Below are positions 11,406 to 22,918 of a stretch of DNA of 64,000 bases, piece after piece. The translations under genes were made by a program, and so were the position numbers. Numbering within the stretch: the first letter of the stretch is position 1; each line of letters opens with the position of its first letter. Where the stretch lies: the NCBI GenBank assembly GCA_033961575.1, contig CM066736.1, positions 90,521,852 to 90,585,851 of the forward strand, read 5' to 3'. Origin of the DNA: Aselliscus stoliczkanus. Its lineage: Eukaryota; Chordata; Mammalia; Chiroptera; Hipposideridae. The notes below the pieces were generated by a model, which worked only from the letters and a program-made list of their open reading frames with translations, was not told the DNA's origin and did no database searches.

Positions 11406-13735
11406 CACAAATAAGTCCACAATAACTCCCCCCAGTGACTCAAAAATATGGTTGCTATTATTTGCATGTTAAATTATGAGCCTTTGACTCAGGGAGGCTA
11501 ATAGTCCTAGGGTTATGCATTTGTATGGGCAATATCTCACATATTATCCAGTATTTCATAATGGAAAGAAATGTGATGTCTGGATCCAAATAACATTAGG
11601 CTTAATGACTTCCTTATCTATTAGCAGTTGTAAAAATTAGGACATACCACTTAACAAACCCCAGCTTTAGTAAAGTGTTTATTATTGTGTGGGACATAAA
11701 AAAAAACACTCAATAAAAATTGTGGTAGTTGATAGTATTTGGTTATCAATCCTTAAATTTATAAAAGTATGCTATGTTTTTCATATTTGCATGACTGAAA
11801 ATAACCTGTATTAGTTATCTATTTACTTCTTGATTGATTTATTCACTAGCTTTCTAAAACTTCATCACAGCAGGACTCTCATTTGTTTACTACATATAGT
11901 TAATAAGCACTTACTAAACATTATGGAAAAATTGTTATGGACCGTATAGTTATCTGTCATATTCTTTGTTGAATTAATAAATTAATGAATGATATCTTCA
12001 TTGTGCTGTTGTGACAAGTAATGATGATGTATGTCAATTGTCAAGCATAATGTCTAGCACAGAGTAGGTACTTAATCATTTGATTTTTGTTTATTTTATG
12101 TTACACTTGGCTGATCAGATGAAGACACATTTACAAGGAAAACGATAGAGGGAAGGGAGGTTGTTTTAACTGAGAAATGCAATGAAAGGAAAGAGTATCG
12201 CCAAGTCCATGGGTGATATAAAAGGCGAAATGTCAGTTCTGGCCATGGAAAACTCCAAGTCTAGCTGTAGAGGCAAGTTCACTCTCAGGGGGAGTAGTCA
12301 TGGACCAGGGTCAGTCATATTTGTGGCCTCAGAGGAGCACAGAGGAGAAAGAGCAAAGGGGTAGAGCAGAAACTGGAAGAGAAAGAGGGATGACAGGACA
12401 ACTGCAGGCAGCAGCCACCAGAGAGGACTGCTGGAAGAGCTTGAAGAAACTGGTCTGATTCAATTCCTAGAGGCCTCAAAAGCCAGATCGAGATCAAACT
12501 ATATGTGCAGCCCTCACAAGTTTTATGAGTCCATTTGTATTGAAACAGTGATGGATCAATCTTAGTTTTTTAAAGAGCTTTATTGAGGTAAAATTGATAT
12601 ACAAACACTGTGCATGTTCAGTGTACACAATGTGATGAGTTTGGATATATGCATACTCCTGTGATGCTATCACCACAGTCAAGGTATTAAACATGTCCAC
12701 CGCCTCTGTAAGTTTCTTTGTGTCCATGTATGTGTTAAGAGTCTTCAGTTTTATCTCAAGACTGAAGTAAAGTGAAGTTAGTGGTTAATGGAAGAAAGTA
12801 AGATTATATTTCCCTGATAAACACAACACAGTGTCCAGTATCATCCATTGCTAAGCACACACAAAAAAGGAGCTTAACTTTTGAGGATACACAGAAGTCA
12901 CAAATTATCAAGCATGTGCAAATGACAGCCTGCTCTGTGAGCCTGACCCTGCGAGAGCAACCCTTCTCGTAGAAGACTTTGAGAGTGTGTCACACTTTGA
13001 CATATGAATCAGTGCAACTGACAAATTGCAGAGAAGCATTTACAATGAGCCTCACCATGGAATTCTGCCCTATTGGATATCCTTGTTGCTTTTTGCCCTG
13101 AATCTAGCTCTTTTAATTTTTGCTGAGACCCTTTGATCTGGATGTTAAGTGATTCAGCCCTGGTGAGGCCCTGGGTAGCCACCCTGCTGAGTTCTCCCCA
13201 ATCATAGCCCATCTCCAGGACTAGAATTTTCCCACCCCACCACTCCCAAGCCTGTCTGTGTATTTCTCTTACAAAACGCGTGCGCGCACATGCACGCACG
13301 CACACACACACGCACTTTCTAGTATATGTAGGATTATAAAAGAAAAACAAATTCTTCCCTCCGAACCCTGAGGTAACTCTCCCTACCACTTCTCTGCCTC
13401 CTTCTGACTGCCACATTGATTTTGATTATGCTAATAACACAAGCAGCAAGCAGGAAGACATTAGGTTTGTGCCTATTACAAGTAGGCATAGGTAATTTCT
13501 TCATCGTATTTGGATTATTCTCTGAGCATTTTCCTCTCTAAATGAGATTCTAAGCTCCTAAAAGATTGAAAAACCCATTTGCCCCATCTCTGTGTCAGGG
13601 TAGTACAAGACATACATTTTACTCACTGACTTTGAAACGGGACTGTGGCACTGAAACCAGACCCTGATAGCTATTTTTTTTATTATCGGTATTTTATTTT
13701 TTCTTTCTTTCCTCTAGTATTTTTAGTGTTTTACA
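11406..13735. other. intergenic, no gene seen; old L1 piece and CA repeat
   Basis: At about 12560-12727 there is a minus-oriented old L1 3' end ('agctttattgaggtaaaattgatatacaa', 'caccacagtcaaggtatta'). A mixed CA/CG dinucleotide repeat lies at about 13277-13316. The rest holds nothing I can support. Confidence 0.55.
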
Positions 13736-13739
13736 GAAG

Positions 13740-14300
13740 ATAACAGGCCTCTTCACAGTGCTCCAGAAACCACCAGACCAAGCCAGATCAAACTGGTTCT
13801 AGAGACTTAGACAGGTGCAGTGAGCAGCTAAATGACCCTGAGGTGACCTCAAGAGCACAGTGGAACCAAGAGTCACAGAACTGAACTAGCAGAGGTGCTA
13901 CTTTTACCACCAGGAAACTATTAAGAAGCCAGGGGTTCATCAGTAAGGAAGATCCAGTGCAGGGACCAAATTTGGACACACAAAGGCCTGATTAATCAAA
14001 CTCTGCCAGATTGGAATTTTTTGTTCTCTCTTGCCCTTTCCACATCCCTTATCTTAGATGACTTAGTTCCAAGACTATCCAATCCCAGATCTTGAATTAG
14101 AATTAATAAATATGTATAGCCCTTCCTAACCTCATCCTTTAAATTCACTCCAAGCCTTTGTCCAGGGCAGACTGACCTACGCCTTATCTTGGGTCTCCTC
14201 CTTTTGGCTGCCTGAGGAATAAATCTGAAAACCTGTTGCCTCAGATTTTGGCTTCTCTGTGCATGATGGGCTTCACCTCATACCCTTTGGTAACAATTTC
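13740..14300 (+). mobile_element. possible solo ERV LTR (unclassified)
   Basis: The stretch ends in a CT-rich block, an AATAAA at about 14217 and 'ctgttgcctcagattttggcttctctgtg', an arrangement typical of the R-U5 end of a gammaretrovirus-like LTR in plus orientation. No target-site duplication or clean TG/CA ends were identified, so the boundaries and the call are tentative. No viral genes are present. Confidence 0.35.
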
Positions 14301-14334
14301 ATAGGAACTGACTGATTCTGACTGTGTGACCGTA

Positions 14335-14425
14335 TAAAGCTAAGAGCACAAACTTTGGAATCAAAGAGCTGGGGTTTCTTCATCTCTGTCGATCACAAAC
14401 TGTGAGAGCTTGGGAAAGTTACAAA
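14335..14425 (+). repeat. MIR-like SINE relic
   Basis: 'taaagctaagagcacaaactttggaatcaaag' matches the MIR tRNA-like head, followed by 'gtgagagcttgggaaagttac'. Confidence 0.6.
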
Positions 14426-14429
14426 CCAG

Positions 14430-15548
14430 AAGAGGCATGCTCCATATGCCTACACTAGGAGTCACCTCACTGTTAGAGCAGAGGTTACAGAAGAGAATGG
14501 GTAGATTGGGAAAGTTTTGATGATTTTCACTAGGACAATGGGAACACAGAACTTTGAGTAGAAATGGGGGTAATAGAAAAGGAAAAAGATGCTAAGCTAT
14601 GTTGGGGCCAGAGGTTCTTCTGGGACACCCAAAGTAAGGCTAGTAAGCTGTGGAAAGTACAAATAGACTCAGATTGTGAAACCAGGTACATAGAAGTAAG
14701 AGCAGGAGCCAAGGAAATGGCCAAACTCTTTGAAGAATGACTAAAGAAAGAATTGGAGTAATATATCTAGGGAAGAACCACTCTATAAGACAATGGATGA
14801 GAAAATAAGCTAAATGGAACAGCTTAAAGAAAAGTCAGTATATGGAATTCCATAGAAAAATTTGGGAAGTTGAGGAGTGAGAAACAGTTTTGAGAAAGCT
14901 TCTGCACCATATTGGGGATGAGTCTCTGCAGATGATGGTGAAACATCATCACTGGAAGGGCAGACACTTTCAAGAAGTTCATATATAAAAGGACAAAGTT
15001 CAGTAACCAACAGGGCAGCAGAGTCAAGCATTTTGCAGCAAAAGGGAAGAAGCCTGTATAGGAGAGGATGGAACTTCAGAAGTAGTGGAGGTGGACCTCA
15101 TAAGAGCAGGATACTAGCATAGATAAATATCAAAGGAAGAACCCTAGCTGAGAGGGAAGTTAAACATCTTTTCTGCAATAACAAGAGACTGGATCTAAAG
15201 ACAGAGAAACATGGTCAGAGTGGGTGGTTTCCGGAGGCCATAAGGAAAGTCATGGCTTCCTGAAGTCACCTTCAGAGACACGCTGGAGTTGAAATAGAGG
15301 TGGCTCATGGTAATGATGATACTGTTGGTAAGGAACTGGGTTGCTAATTGAGCAGGAATAAAAATATTGAAATAAAACTCGGGATTTTCCTACCTCATGT
15401 TCAAATTTGGAAAATACTTTGAGATTGAGGGTATGAGGTGAAGCCCAAACCCAAGACCATTTAACATGACCAATATCTCCCAAAAAAAAACATTGTCTTT
15501 GCCCACCTACCCCCTAAATAGACATCACACATGAGATCCAAGCAAGCT
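14430..15548. other. 3' flank of the UBQLN5-like gene, no other gene
   Basis: No coding signal is visible on either strand. Short antisense open frames have no recognisable domain and low-complexity composition. Confidence 0.5.
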
Positions 15549-15550
15549 TT

Positions 15551-15556
15551 TTAATG
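15551..15556 (-). promoter_or_regulatory. candidate poly(A) signal ATTAAA for UBQLN5
   Basis: The minus strand reads CATTAAAAAGC about 160 bp past the UBQLN5-like stop. ATTAAA is the commonest variant signal. Support is positional only. Confidence 0.35.
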
Positions 15557-15714
15557 TAGAACAGGCTTGGGCAGTGGGGGAGGGGCTATTCCATTGTGCA
15601 CATGATCTGAGTAGGAGGAATTCCCAAAATAAGCTACTACCCCTCCCGTCCCCTTCCCCTTTCTTTTCTTCCCTCTCCATGGGGTGGTGCATTGAAAGCA
15701 TCTGTTGGAGGGAC

Positions 15715-17271
15715 CTAGGCCTCTGGTTCCCCCAGTAACCTCTCAGTGGCAGCATGAATGTTTCCGCCTGTGGCTATCAGGGCCTGCAGGTTGGCATCAT
15801 GATTAGCAAAGCCCATGGCCTTCAGATGCTCCAGTTCTTGCTGGTAGTGGCCTTCAGGGAGGTGGGGTGAGGACAGTGAGGATTGGCTAGACTGGGAGCA
15901 GGCATTGGCCAATGCATGGAGGAGCTGAAGAATGGCCAAGGTGGGTTGCTCAAGGTCTGCTCTGTGACCCTGTCCTCCACCCTTAGTTTCAGGGGCTCCT
16001 GTAGCCATATGTGGTCTACCTGGGCCCCATAGACAAGGTCCCAGCCCAGGCACCTCCCTGGACAGTATCTGCAGGCCCTTTTCTATCTGTACCAATGCCT
16101 GCAGTGCTTGTGGGTTGGTGAGGATGGGAAGTAATGGTATATGATGTCGCAGGGGGCTGCCAGTGGCCAGCTGGTGTAACAGAGCTGGATTTTGCTGGAG
16201 GATAGGCAGGGATCTACGCAAGGCAGAGGGTGAGGGTCTCAGCCGACTGGTTAGAATGGCTTTCCCTATGGGCTGCTGGCCATCCTGGGAGGAAATATCC
16301 TGGCCTGAGTATGTGTCCAGCATACCAGTCCTGCACTCTGAATTGGCCTGGTTTGAGGCCATGCCTCTGGCCTGGGCAACTACTCCTGCACTAACCTCCT
16401 GTGCCAATGGCCTGGCAGGGGCAGAGGCTGTGGGGATGGCAGCAGTGGTGTCAGTGCTGCTGTGAGCTTTGGCCTCCCTTCTGCCAAGCTCTAAACCTGA
16501 GTTATTGCCTTTGGAAGCAACCAGTGGGGCCAGAGTGAAGAGCATGAGCTGCTGGATATCAGAGTAGACCGGACGCATACCACTATCGCCACCTGGCACT
16601 GCCTTCAAGACCTCTAGCCCCTGCTTGTCTGCTTGCAGGGGCTCCTGCTGCTGGGCTGGGTTCTGCAAGGTTTCCAGAGCCTTAAGGGCTGGCTCGGGTT
16701 TCTGTACTGGCCTTGATTCAGGAACATGGCTGGTATTGGCTGATTTCTCACTTGCCAGGCCTTGAACCGGAGGATCTTCCAAGAACTGTAGCACAGACTG
16801 GAGTGCAGCCATTCTAAGTAGAGCCAGTTGGCCAAGAAAGTCAGCCAGATCAGGTGAGCTCCGGGCAAGCCGGCCCAGCCTGGCTAGCATCCCAGCACTC
16901 TCTGAGGTGGAGGGTTCAGAGCGATGGGTGTAGTGACCTGTGGGGTCTGGCAGTGTTCCAGGACTGGGCAGAGTTCCTTTTAGACGGGTCCTTACCACCA
17001 AGTGAACCATAGTTCCATCAAGGATGCCACGTTGGCTCAGTATGTCTTGATCCCGGAGGATCTTTCCGGTGAAGATGAGCACTAGTCGGTCAGTGTCACA
17101 GTGAAGGTGTTTGGAGATCTGTTTCTTAAAATGGCGGACGCTGCTATTTTCTGCCAGCATAAATTCCTGGCAGTCTTGTGGGGTCTTGACAGATACTCTG
17201 ATGACATGTGATGATGGCTCCTGACCAGACACCAGGCGGCTATCCCCTGCTTCTTCCATATCCTGTGCCAT
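15715..17271 (-). CDS. UBQLN5: ubiquilin 5-like UBL-UBA protein
   Basis: This is a ubiquilin-family protein of 518 residues. The family shuttles ubiquitinated or misfolded client proteins to the proteasome, with UBL binding the proteasome and UBA binding ubiquitin. An N-terminal UBL spans about residues 23-95 ([23 protein letters not shown]) and a C-terminal UBA about 476-515 ([17 protein letters not shown]). The centre is unlike classic ubiquilins: the NPEI/NPAMMQE STI1 helices are replaced by degenerate Gln/Ser/Pro-rich sequence, with a remnant '[17 protein letters not shown]' and '[18 protein letters not shown]'. The frame is open end to end from a single exon. It lies between OR52D1 and UBQLN3, as rodent Ubqln5 does. 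Other family members here are UBQLN3 and UBQLNL, and it is clearly distinct from both. An earlier in-frame ATG is not visible. Confidence 0.85.
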   Translation of the reverse strand: MAQDMEEAGDSRLVSGQEPSSHVIRVSVKTPQDCQEFMLAENSSVRHFKKQISKHLHCDTDRLVLIFTGKILRDQDILSQRGILDGTMVHLVVRTRLKGTLPSPGTLPDPTGHYTHRSEPSTSESAGMLARLGRLARSSPDLADFLGQLALLRMAALQSVLQFLEDPPVQGLASEKSANTSHVPESRPVQKPEPALKALETLQNPAQQQEPLQADKQGLEVLKAVPGGDSGMRPVYSDIQQLMLFTLAPLVASKGNNSGLELGRREAKAHSSTDTTAAIPTASAPARPLAQEVSAGVVAQARGMASNQANSECRTGMLDTYSGQDISSQDGQQPIGKAILTSRLRPSPSALRRSLPILQQNPALLHQLATGSPLRHHIPLLPILTNPQALQALVQIEKGLQILSREVPGLGPCLWGPGRPHMATGAPETKGGGQGHRADLEQPTLAILQLLHALANACSQSSQSSLSSPHLPEGHYQQELEHLKAMGFANHDANLQALIATGGNIHAATERLLGEPEA

Positions 17272-17909
17272 ATTTCCTCAAGAGCAGATGCAGGGTCACC
17301 TGAGGACCTGTAGAAGCCTAGATGTGGCACTGAGCACACCTAGGGCCAGGGACCGGTAGGTGTCCAGTGACGTCTTCTCACCCACGTCCTATGGACACCA
17401 CCTCCCAGTGTAGCGCTGCAACCACCTGGCTCCCAGAGGGGTGACAGTTGCCCTTCTCCAGGGTCAGGCTTAAGGGATATGATGTCAGTGATGAGGTCAC
17501 AGTTGAGATCTGAATGGGGGAAGGGCAGAGGTCTCTACTACCAGCTTGAGGTTGGCTCCCTTTATGATTTGAGTTAAATAGCAATAGAAAAAAGTTTAAT
17601 ATGCCTATCTAGAAACATGTTTTGCACCAGCCTATTTCACTGTTAAAAACCATACCACCTGGGTTTGATCAATGAATACAGCTGAGTAGAAAAGACAACC
17701 ATAGAACTATCTTACAAAGCTGATTCCAGGCACCTGTTGTCCACTAAATTACTGTCTACTGACCATGGCCTAGTCAAGGCCACAGGCTCCCATTTCAACA
17801 TGAACAGAATGAAGATGTGCATAATTCATCCATCCAGCTTCACTGAGGTCTTGTAGGCAGCTTGCATCTCTGAGGACCACCTGGCTGAGTAACCCATCTA
17901 CATGGTTCT
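17272..17909. other. 5' flank of UBQLN5, no gene seen
   Basis: Upstream of the minus-strand ATG there is no repeat I recognise and no CpG island. A non-coding first exon could lie here but has no decisive signal. Confidence 0.4.
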
Positions 17910-17922
17910 AAGAAAGACAGCT

Positions 17923-18193
17923 GTTGTATAACATTGTATACCAACTGTAATTGAATATATAGATAGTCACGGGATGTGGATTATACTGTGGAAGGGAGTC
18001 AGAGGAAGTGTAATAGATATATATGATATGGGGCGGAGGAGTGGGATGGCTAAATGGGGGAGGGGGGTTGTCACTTTGAGGGGTATAAAGTATAACTATT
18101 GCACTGTGTTGTACAACTGAAACTAATTAACAATAAATAAAAATTAAAAATTAAAAATAAATTGTAAAATTAAAATTTAAAAAAAGAAAAAAA
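17923..18193 (+). mobile_element. 5'-truncated L1 (3' UTR only) with TSD
   Basis: It contains the L1 3' UTR block ('gttgtcactttgaggggtataaagtataactattgcactgtg...ctgaaactaatt') and a long A-rich tail. It is flanked by a 13-bp duplication, AAGAAAGACAGCT, at 17910-17922 and 18194-18206. This is a short, fairly young insertion. Confidence 0.9.
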
Positions 18194-18219
18194 AAGAAAG
18201 ACAGCTTCCTGTTTCCCGA

Positions 18220-19030
18220 GAACTTGTAAACAATTTTGCTCCCAGAGAGAAAAACTATAATTTCACCCTCAGAGAATTAGAGCTGAGACAAGAGAAATTA
18301 TAAGAAAGTAACAGTTTGACTTTAGGTCTTTATGATTTAATAATAATTAGATTTAAGGTATATTTGAAGAGGAGTTTTGTCACATAAAAGGGGACATATT
18401 TCAGCTGTAAAAACAAAAAACAGGGACTTTCTCAGACACTGTTTTGACCACTCCAGGTAGTGTTTTGACCACTTGAGGCCCTAGGGTAAAGCCTGTAATG
18501 CCTGCAGCAATTATATATTTTTTTTACAGTGAAGATGAATACATCAGCCTGTTTCAGGCTTTTGCCATTATAAAAAGGAGTTGGAGCTGCCATCCCAGAG
18601 GAATTGCCTTGCACATCTTATTCCTCAATCCTTTGGAATGTTTGAACCGGTCAAAATAATCTTTGGACTGGGGCCAAAGCAACATTGTATACCAAACAAC
18701 TGCTTACAAAGCTAATAGGAAAGCGGACACCCTGAGTATGGGACTGAAAATGAAAGACATTATTTAGAATCATCACCACGGTGCATAGCTAAAGAATAAC
18801 TTAGCTGAGTTGCACCAGTGGCAATTCCTTCCTTCTTTATTAAACACCAATAGAAACCCCTTCTATTCATGTAATTATTCCCCTTTCCTTTCTCATAACT
18901 ACCCCTTGTCTTCATCTCCTAATGGGAATACTACTTGGGTTTCTGCCTGAATCAGTGCTTCCCAGGATTGCGATACTTTCTAATGTCAAATAAATGCTTG
19001 TTGCCTCTCACTTTGGTCTTTTATTTTTAG
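18220..19030 (+). mobile_element. possible solo LTR (unclassified ERV)
   Basis: This long non-coding block ends in a CT-rich stretch and an AATAAA at about 18989, followed by 'tgcttgttgcctctcactttggtcttttattttt', which resembles an LTR R-U5 end. The boundaries are unknown. A 53-bp portion (18561-18613) recurs at about 23286-23340. No viral coding sequence is present. Confidence 0.35.
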
Positions 19031-19296
19031 ATTATTTTTATTCATGAATATGGAGTAGGCATCTACTAGAATCCTTTGCTGTCATGATAAGTAGAATAAT
19101 ATATAACAGTGAATGAACTCAACTTTTCACAAACCTGTTTCCCCAGTAGTGTTCTGGATCCCAGCTATGTTTACCAACAAGACAATTAATGTCAGAATAG
19201 AATCTCAAACTTGCCATTCCTCCCAGTCCCTTTCTCCCTTTTAATAAGATTATCATTCAACCAGTTGTTCAGGCCCCAAACACAAGAATAATTCTT

Positions 19297-19764
19297 TTTT
19301 TATTTCTTTTTTTTTTTTTAAGATTTTATTGGGGGATGGGGGAGGGGAACAGCATTGGGGAATCGGGGAAGGGAAACAGTCAAGTTGCTGTCCTTTCGTT
19401 CTTCAGTCTAGTTGTGAAGGACGCTGCTTCACTGACCCATGTTGGTATCGTCATTACGCTCTTCCCAGGTGAGGCAGATCGGTCGCTGGCCTCTGGACGG
19501 CCCTTCACGGTGGTTATTGGCAGTTCACTCCGGCTGCTGCCGGCCGCTCACTGTAGCCTATGGCAGCCCACGGCAGCAGGGGCTGCAGCCTACACCGTCG
19601 CCAGAGACTCATAGCAGCCCAGCTCCAGATCAAGCTGTTGTTCACCATCTTAGCTGTAGAGGGTGCACTGTCACTGGCCCTCAAATGTGAGATCCAAACC
19701 CGGGCCTTGCTGCTCAGAGCTGGAGTCCCAAGCTAGCTCTTAACCAACTCACCACTCGACCACC
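19297..19764 (-). mobile_element. tRNA-derived bat SINE, long form, with TSD
   Basis: The reverse complement runs from the tRNA-like head (near 19764) to CCCCAATAAAATCTT and poly-A (near 19320). The flanks carry a 17-bp duplication beginning ACACAAGAAT with one mismatch, at 19280-19296 and 19765-19781. The B-box is slightly decayed. Confidence 0.88.
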
Positions 19765-19781
19765 ACACAAGAATCATTCTT

Positions 19782-21404
19782 GATTCCTCTCTTTACATAT
19801 CTAATTTATCAGCAAGCATTATGGGCTTTTTCTTCAAAATATATCATGAATCTGATCACCTCAATACTTTCAATACTGCAATAGCCTGCTAAATTGTTTA
19901 CCTGCCTCTTTTGTGGCCCATTGGAGTCACTATACCCTACAATTTTATGCCGATTTCAGCCTATTGATAACCAACATGTGGCTGGTGGCTGGACTGGCCC
20001 AGTGGTTCTTATAAGACACCCTCAGCAATGACCACCAGGAAACTTTAAAAGAGACAAGTCTTATTACTTACAACTCCTGAAATTTACACAACACATTTGG
20101 GGCCACACAGTAAAGTTGCAAAGACAGAGAGGGAGGGAGATCGCAGGCCTGGAGTTTTGCTTTTTGTGGGGTCAAGGGTGGAGACCTAGCATTGCAGGTT
20201 TCACTCTTAATTGGTAGATTTAAAACATAAGAGCAGGAATTTAAACCTCAGGAAGAGAAAAAACAAGTTGCCCAAATGGTCAGTTTTGAAAATGAACCAT
20301 AATCTCTAAAACAAGGGACATATCAGAGGGGTGGGGGACCCCCTGGCTCTTTATCTAGTCCTGTGCCTGGCAATGTAGTGTTTGGTTTGGTTTGGGTTGG
20401 GTTTTGTTTTCTGGAGATAGCAGTCTTTGAAATGAAAGTCTGGGAAATCAAAGCTTAAGTGCTTAAGTCAGCCACTTGCATTACAATTAAAGAAAAATAG
20501 TATTTAAAATACTATTTAAAATGAGACCTTTTAAAAATATAGATCAATTAACCTCACCTCTTTACCTAAAACCACCAAAGGTCTTCCTATATTATACTTG
20601 AATTAAATCTAAATGCCTACCAAGACTAATATGCCCCAATAATTTGGCCATGGCTGCCTCCCTAACTCCATCTCCTGAGAATCTGCTCCAGTCATAGCAC
20701 ACTTCTTGTGTTCCTAGATCACACCAAGCTCCTGCCAGCTTTTTAATGGATATCCCTTATGTCTGGGCACCCCTGCTCCTGACGTTCACTTAACATACTC
20801 CTTTTATTCATCACCATTGCTTAAATGCTCCCTCAGTGATGTTCTTTCTGATTCCCACCCAAAACAGTCCACCTGTGGATCTCTGTCTCCTTACCCTCCT
20901 TGCTTTCTTCTTAGCTTCTCCCTTTGCTTGAATTATATTACCTGGTGCCTGTCCCTCCTCTTTATTGACTCCATGATGGGAGAGCTTTGTAACTAGAACA
21001 CCTCCTATCTCCAGCACCTAGCACAGGACCTGGCCTATGAAGGTGTTCAATTAATATTAGCTGCATAAATAAATGACTCCTCAAGTCTCCCCCACCTTAA
21101 TCTTGCACCTCCAATCCTGTCAGAAAGTTTTATAAATTCTATCTCCAAAATATATTTTCAGTTATCCACTTCTTGCCTTATGCCCTTGTGGCGAACTCTA
21201 GTTTAAGGGCAAACCACCTTTCACTAAAATGACTGCAGAGGTCTTCTTATTGGACTTGGCTTCCACCATCACCACCCTCTCATTCATGCTCCAAGAAAAT
21301 GAGAGTCAAATCCACATTCCATACATGGGGTATAAAGCCCCAATCTTGCACTCACCTGTCTTTCCCACCTTGCCTTGAAGCACTCTTCCTGTCACTCCGT
21401 CTGC
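19782..21404. other. intergenic, no gene seen; L2-like remains
   Basis: L2-type 3' words occur at about 20640-21080 ('cctagcacaggacctggcctatgaaggtgttcaattaatatta') and again at about 21100-21400. The segment at 19990-20380 has an LTR-like feel ('tcttattacttacaactcctga'), but I cannot assign it. There is no gene. Confidence 0.45.
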
Positions 21405-22918
21405 ACTCTAGACACAGAGGGGAAGTAGATTTTCTATCCCAAAATATGCTTTTGTAGTATATTGATTATTTTAAGCTGGTTACTTTTTTTTTAATTTAAT
21501 TTAATTTTATTTTTAATTAGTTTCAGGTGTACAACACAGTGCAATAGTTATACATTTTACCCCTCAAAGTGACAACCCCCCACCCACAATACACCACCCC
21601 ACTCCCCCCCATATCATATATATCTATTACTCTTCCTCTGACTCTCTTCCACAGTATAATCCACATCCCGTGACTATCTATATATATTCAATTACAGTAG
21701 GTATACCACCTCCACTTTAGTAATACAGTGCAGTGATCAAACCTCTACTCCATCCATGAAATGGTCTCCCTAACAAGACCTATGATCATCTGACATTCCA
21801 CAGAATATTTACAACATTATTAATTATATTCCCCAAACTGTTTTTCCTATCCCAGTAGCAATATTGTAGTTGCCTATTTTTGCTGTCTAATCCCTTCCCC
21901 TTCTCCCTCATCCCCATTCCTCTCCAAATTAGCAACCCTGATTTTTCCTCTATATCTATGAGACAGTTTCTGTTTACTTTGCTCATTCATACAGTTTTTC
22001 AGATTCCACATATAAGTGAGATCATATGGTATTTGTCCTTCTCTGACTGACTTATTTCACTCAACATTATAGTCTCTAGGTCCATCCATATCATTGCAAA
22101 TGGCACGATTTCATTCTTCTTTATAGCGAAGTAATACTCCATTGTATAAATATACCACAGTTTCTTAATCCAGTCATCTACTGACGGGCATTTTGGTTGT
22201 TTCCAAGTCTTAGCTATTGTAAATTGTGCTGCTATGAACATCGGGGTGCATAACTTTTTTTGAATAAGTGTCTTGGTTTTTTCAGGATAAATACCTAGGA
22301 GTGGAATTGCTGGGTCAAACGGTAGCTCTATTTCCAGTTCTTTGAGATACCTCCATACTGACTTCCATAGTGGCTGCACCAATCTGCAGTCCCACCAACA
22401 GTGCAGCAGGGTCCCCTTTTCCCCACAGCCCCGCCTAAGCTGGTTACTTTTAAGAAAGAAAACTCAGAAAGAACCTTGAACTGCCTAAAGAAATTAAGAC
22501 AGAGAAAAAGCTGCTTAAAGGGAGGGACCTATCAACTTAGCATAATATAAACTATATGAAGCAGACAGAGAGGAATCAAGCAAAAGTCTGTCAGACTCTG
22601 CTCTGTGTCCCACTGTTTAGGTGGTCCAGCAAGAATTTATTTACTGCATGTTTGCTGTTTCTCACCAACCTGTGAATTGCCTCCTTTCCCTTTGAAATCC
22701 CAGACCCCTGCCTCCTTCTAAGGAGTCTAGAATGACATATAAGCTCCAGCTGCCCTATATGTCCTTGGGTCCCATAGTCTTAGGAAACACTCATATATAT
22801 ATACATGATAAATTTGGTCATTATCTCCTGTTAATCTGCCTCATGTTAATTTATTAGTCTAGCCAGAAGAATTTAGCAGGGTAGGAGAGAAGTTAAGGTT
22901 TTTTCCTTCCCCACAACA
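21405..22918 (+). mobile_element. possible ERV LTR split by an L1 insertion
   Basis: The right part (22452-22918) ends 'ctcctgttaatctgcctcatgttaatttattagtctagccagaag...ccttccccacaaca', a pattern common at the 3' end of ERV1-type LTRs. The left part, about 21405-21487, would be its 5' end, separated by the L1 at 21488-22435. The net length without the L1 is about 0.55 kb. Boundaries and family are uncertain. Confidence 0.4.
21488..22435 (-). mobile_element. 5'-truncated L1 with ORF2 C-terminus, with TSD
   Basis: The minus strand encodes the last ~130 residues of L1 ORF2 ([37 protein letters not shown]), ending ...YHMISLICGI near 22000. The 3' UTR and a T-rich (poly-A) end follow at 21488. A perfect 16-bp duplication, TAAGCTGGTTACTTTT, lies at 21472-21487 and 22436-22451. 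The open frame of 127 codons is intact but only a fragment of the enzyme, so it has no activity. Confidence 0.95.

Noticed and set aside
12182..12364. Small open frames between OR52D1 and UBQLN5
   Set aside because: All are 60-80 codons long with no family signature, as expected by chance in 5 kb.
13009..13416. 135-codon minus-strand open frame as a gene
   Set aside because: Its centre is a translated CA repeat (runs of CVCVCVRACAR type), with no domain and no supporting splice structure.
21999..22382. 127-codon L1 ORF2 frame as a host gene
   Set aside because: It is the C-terminal piece of a 5'-truncated L1 with a perfect TSD; it lacks the endonuclease and reverse transcriptase domains.
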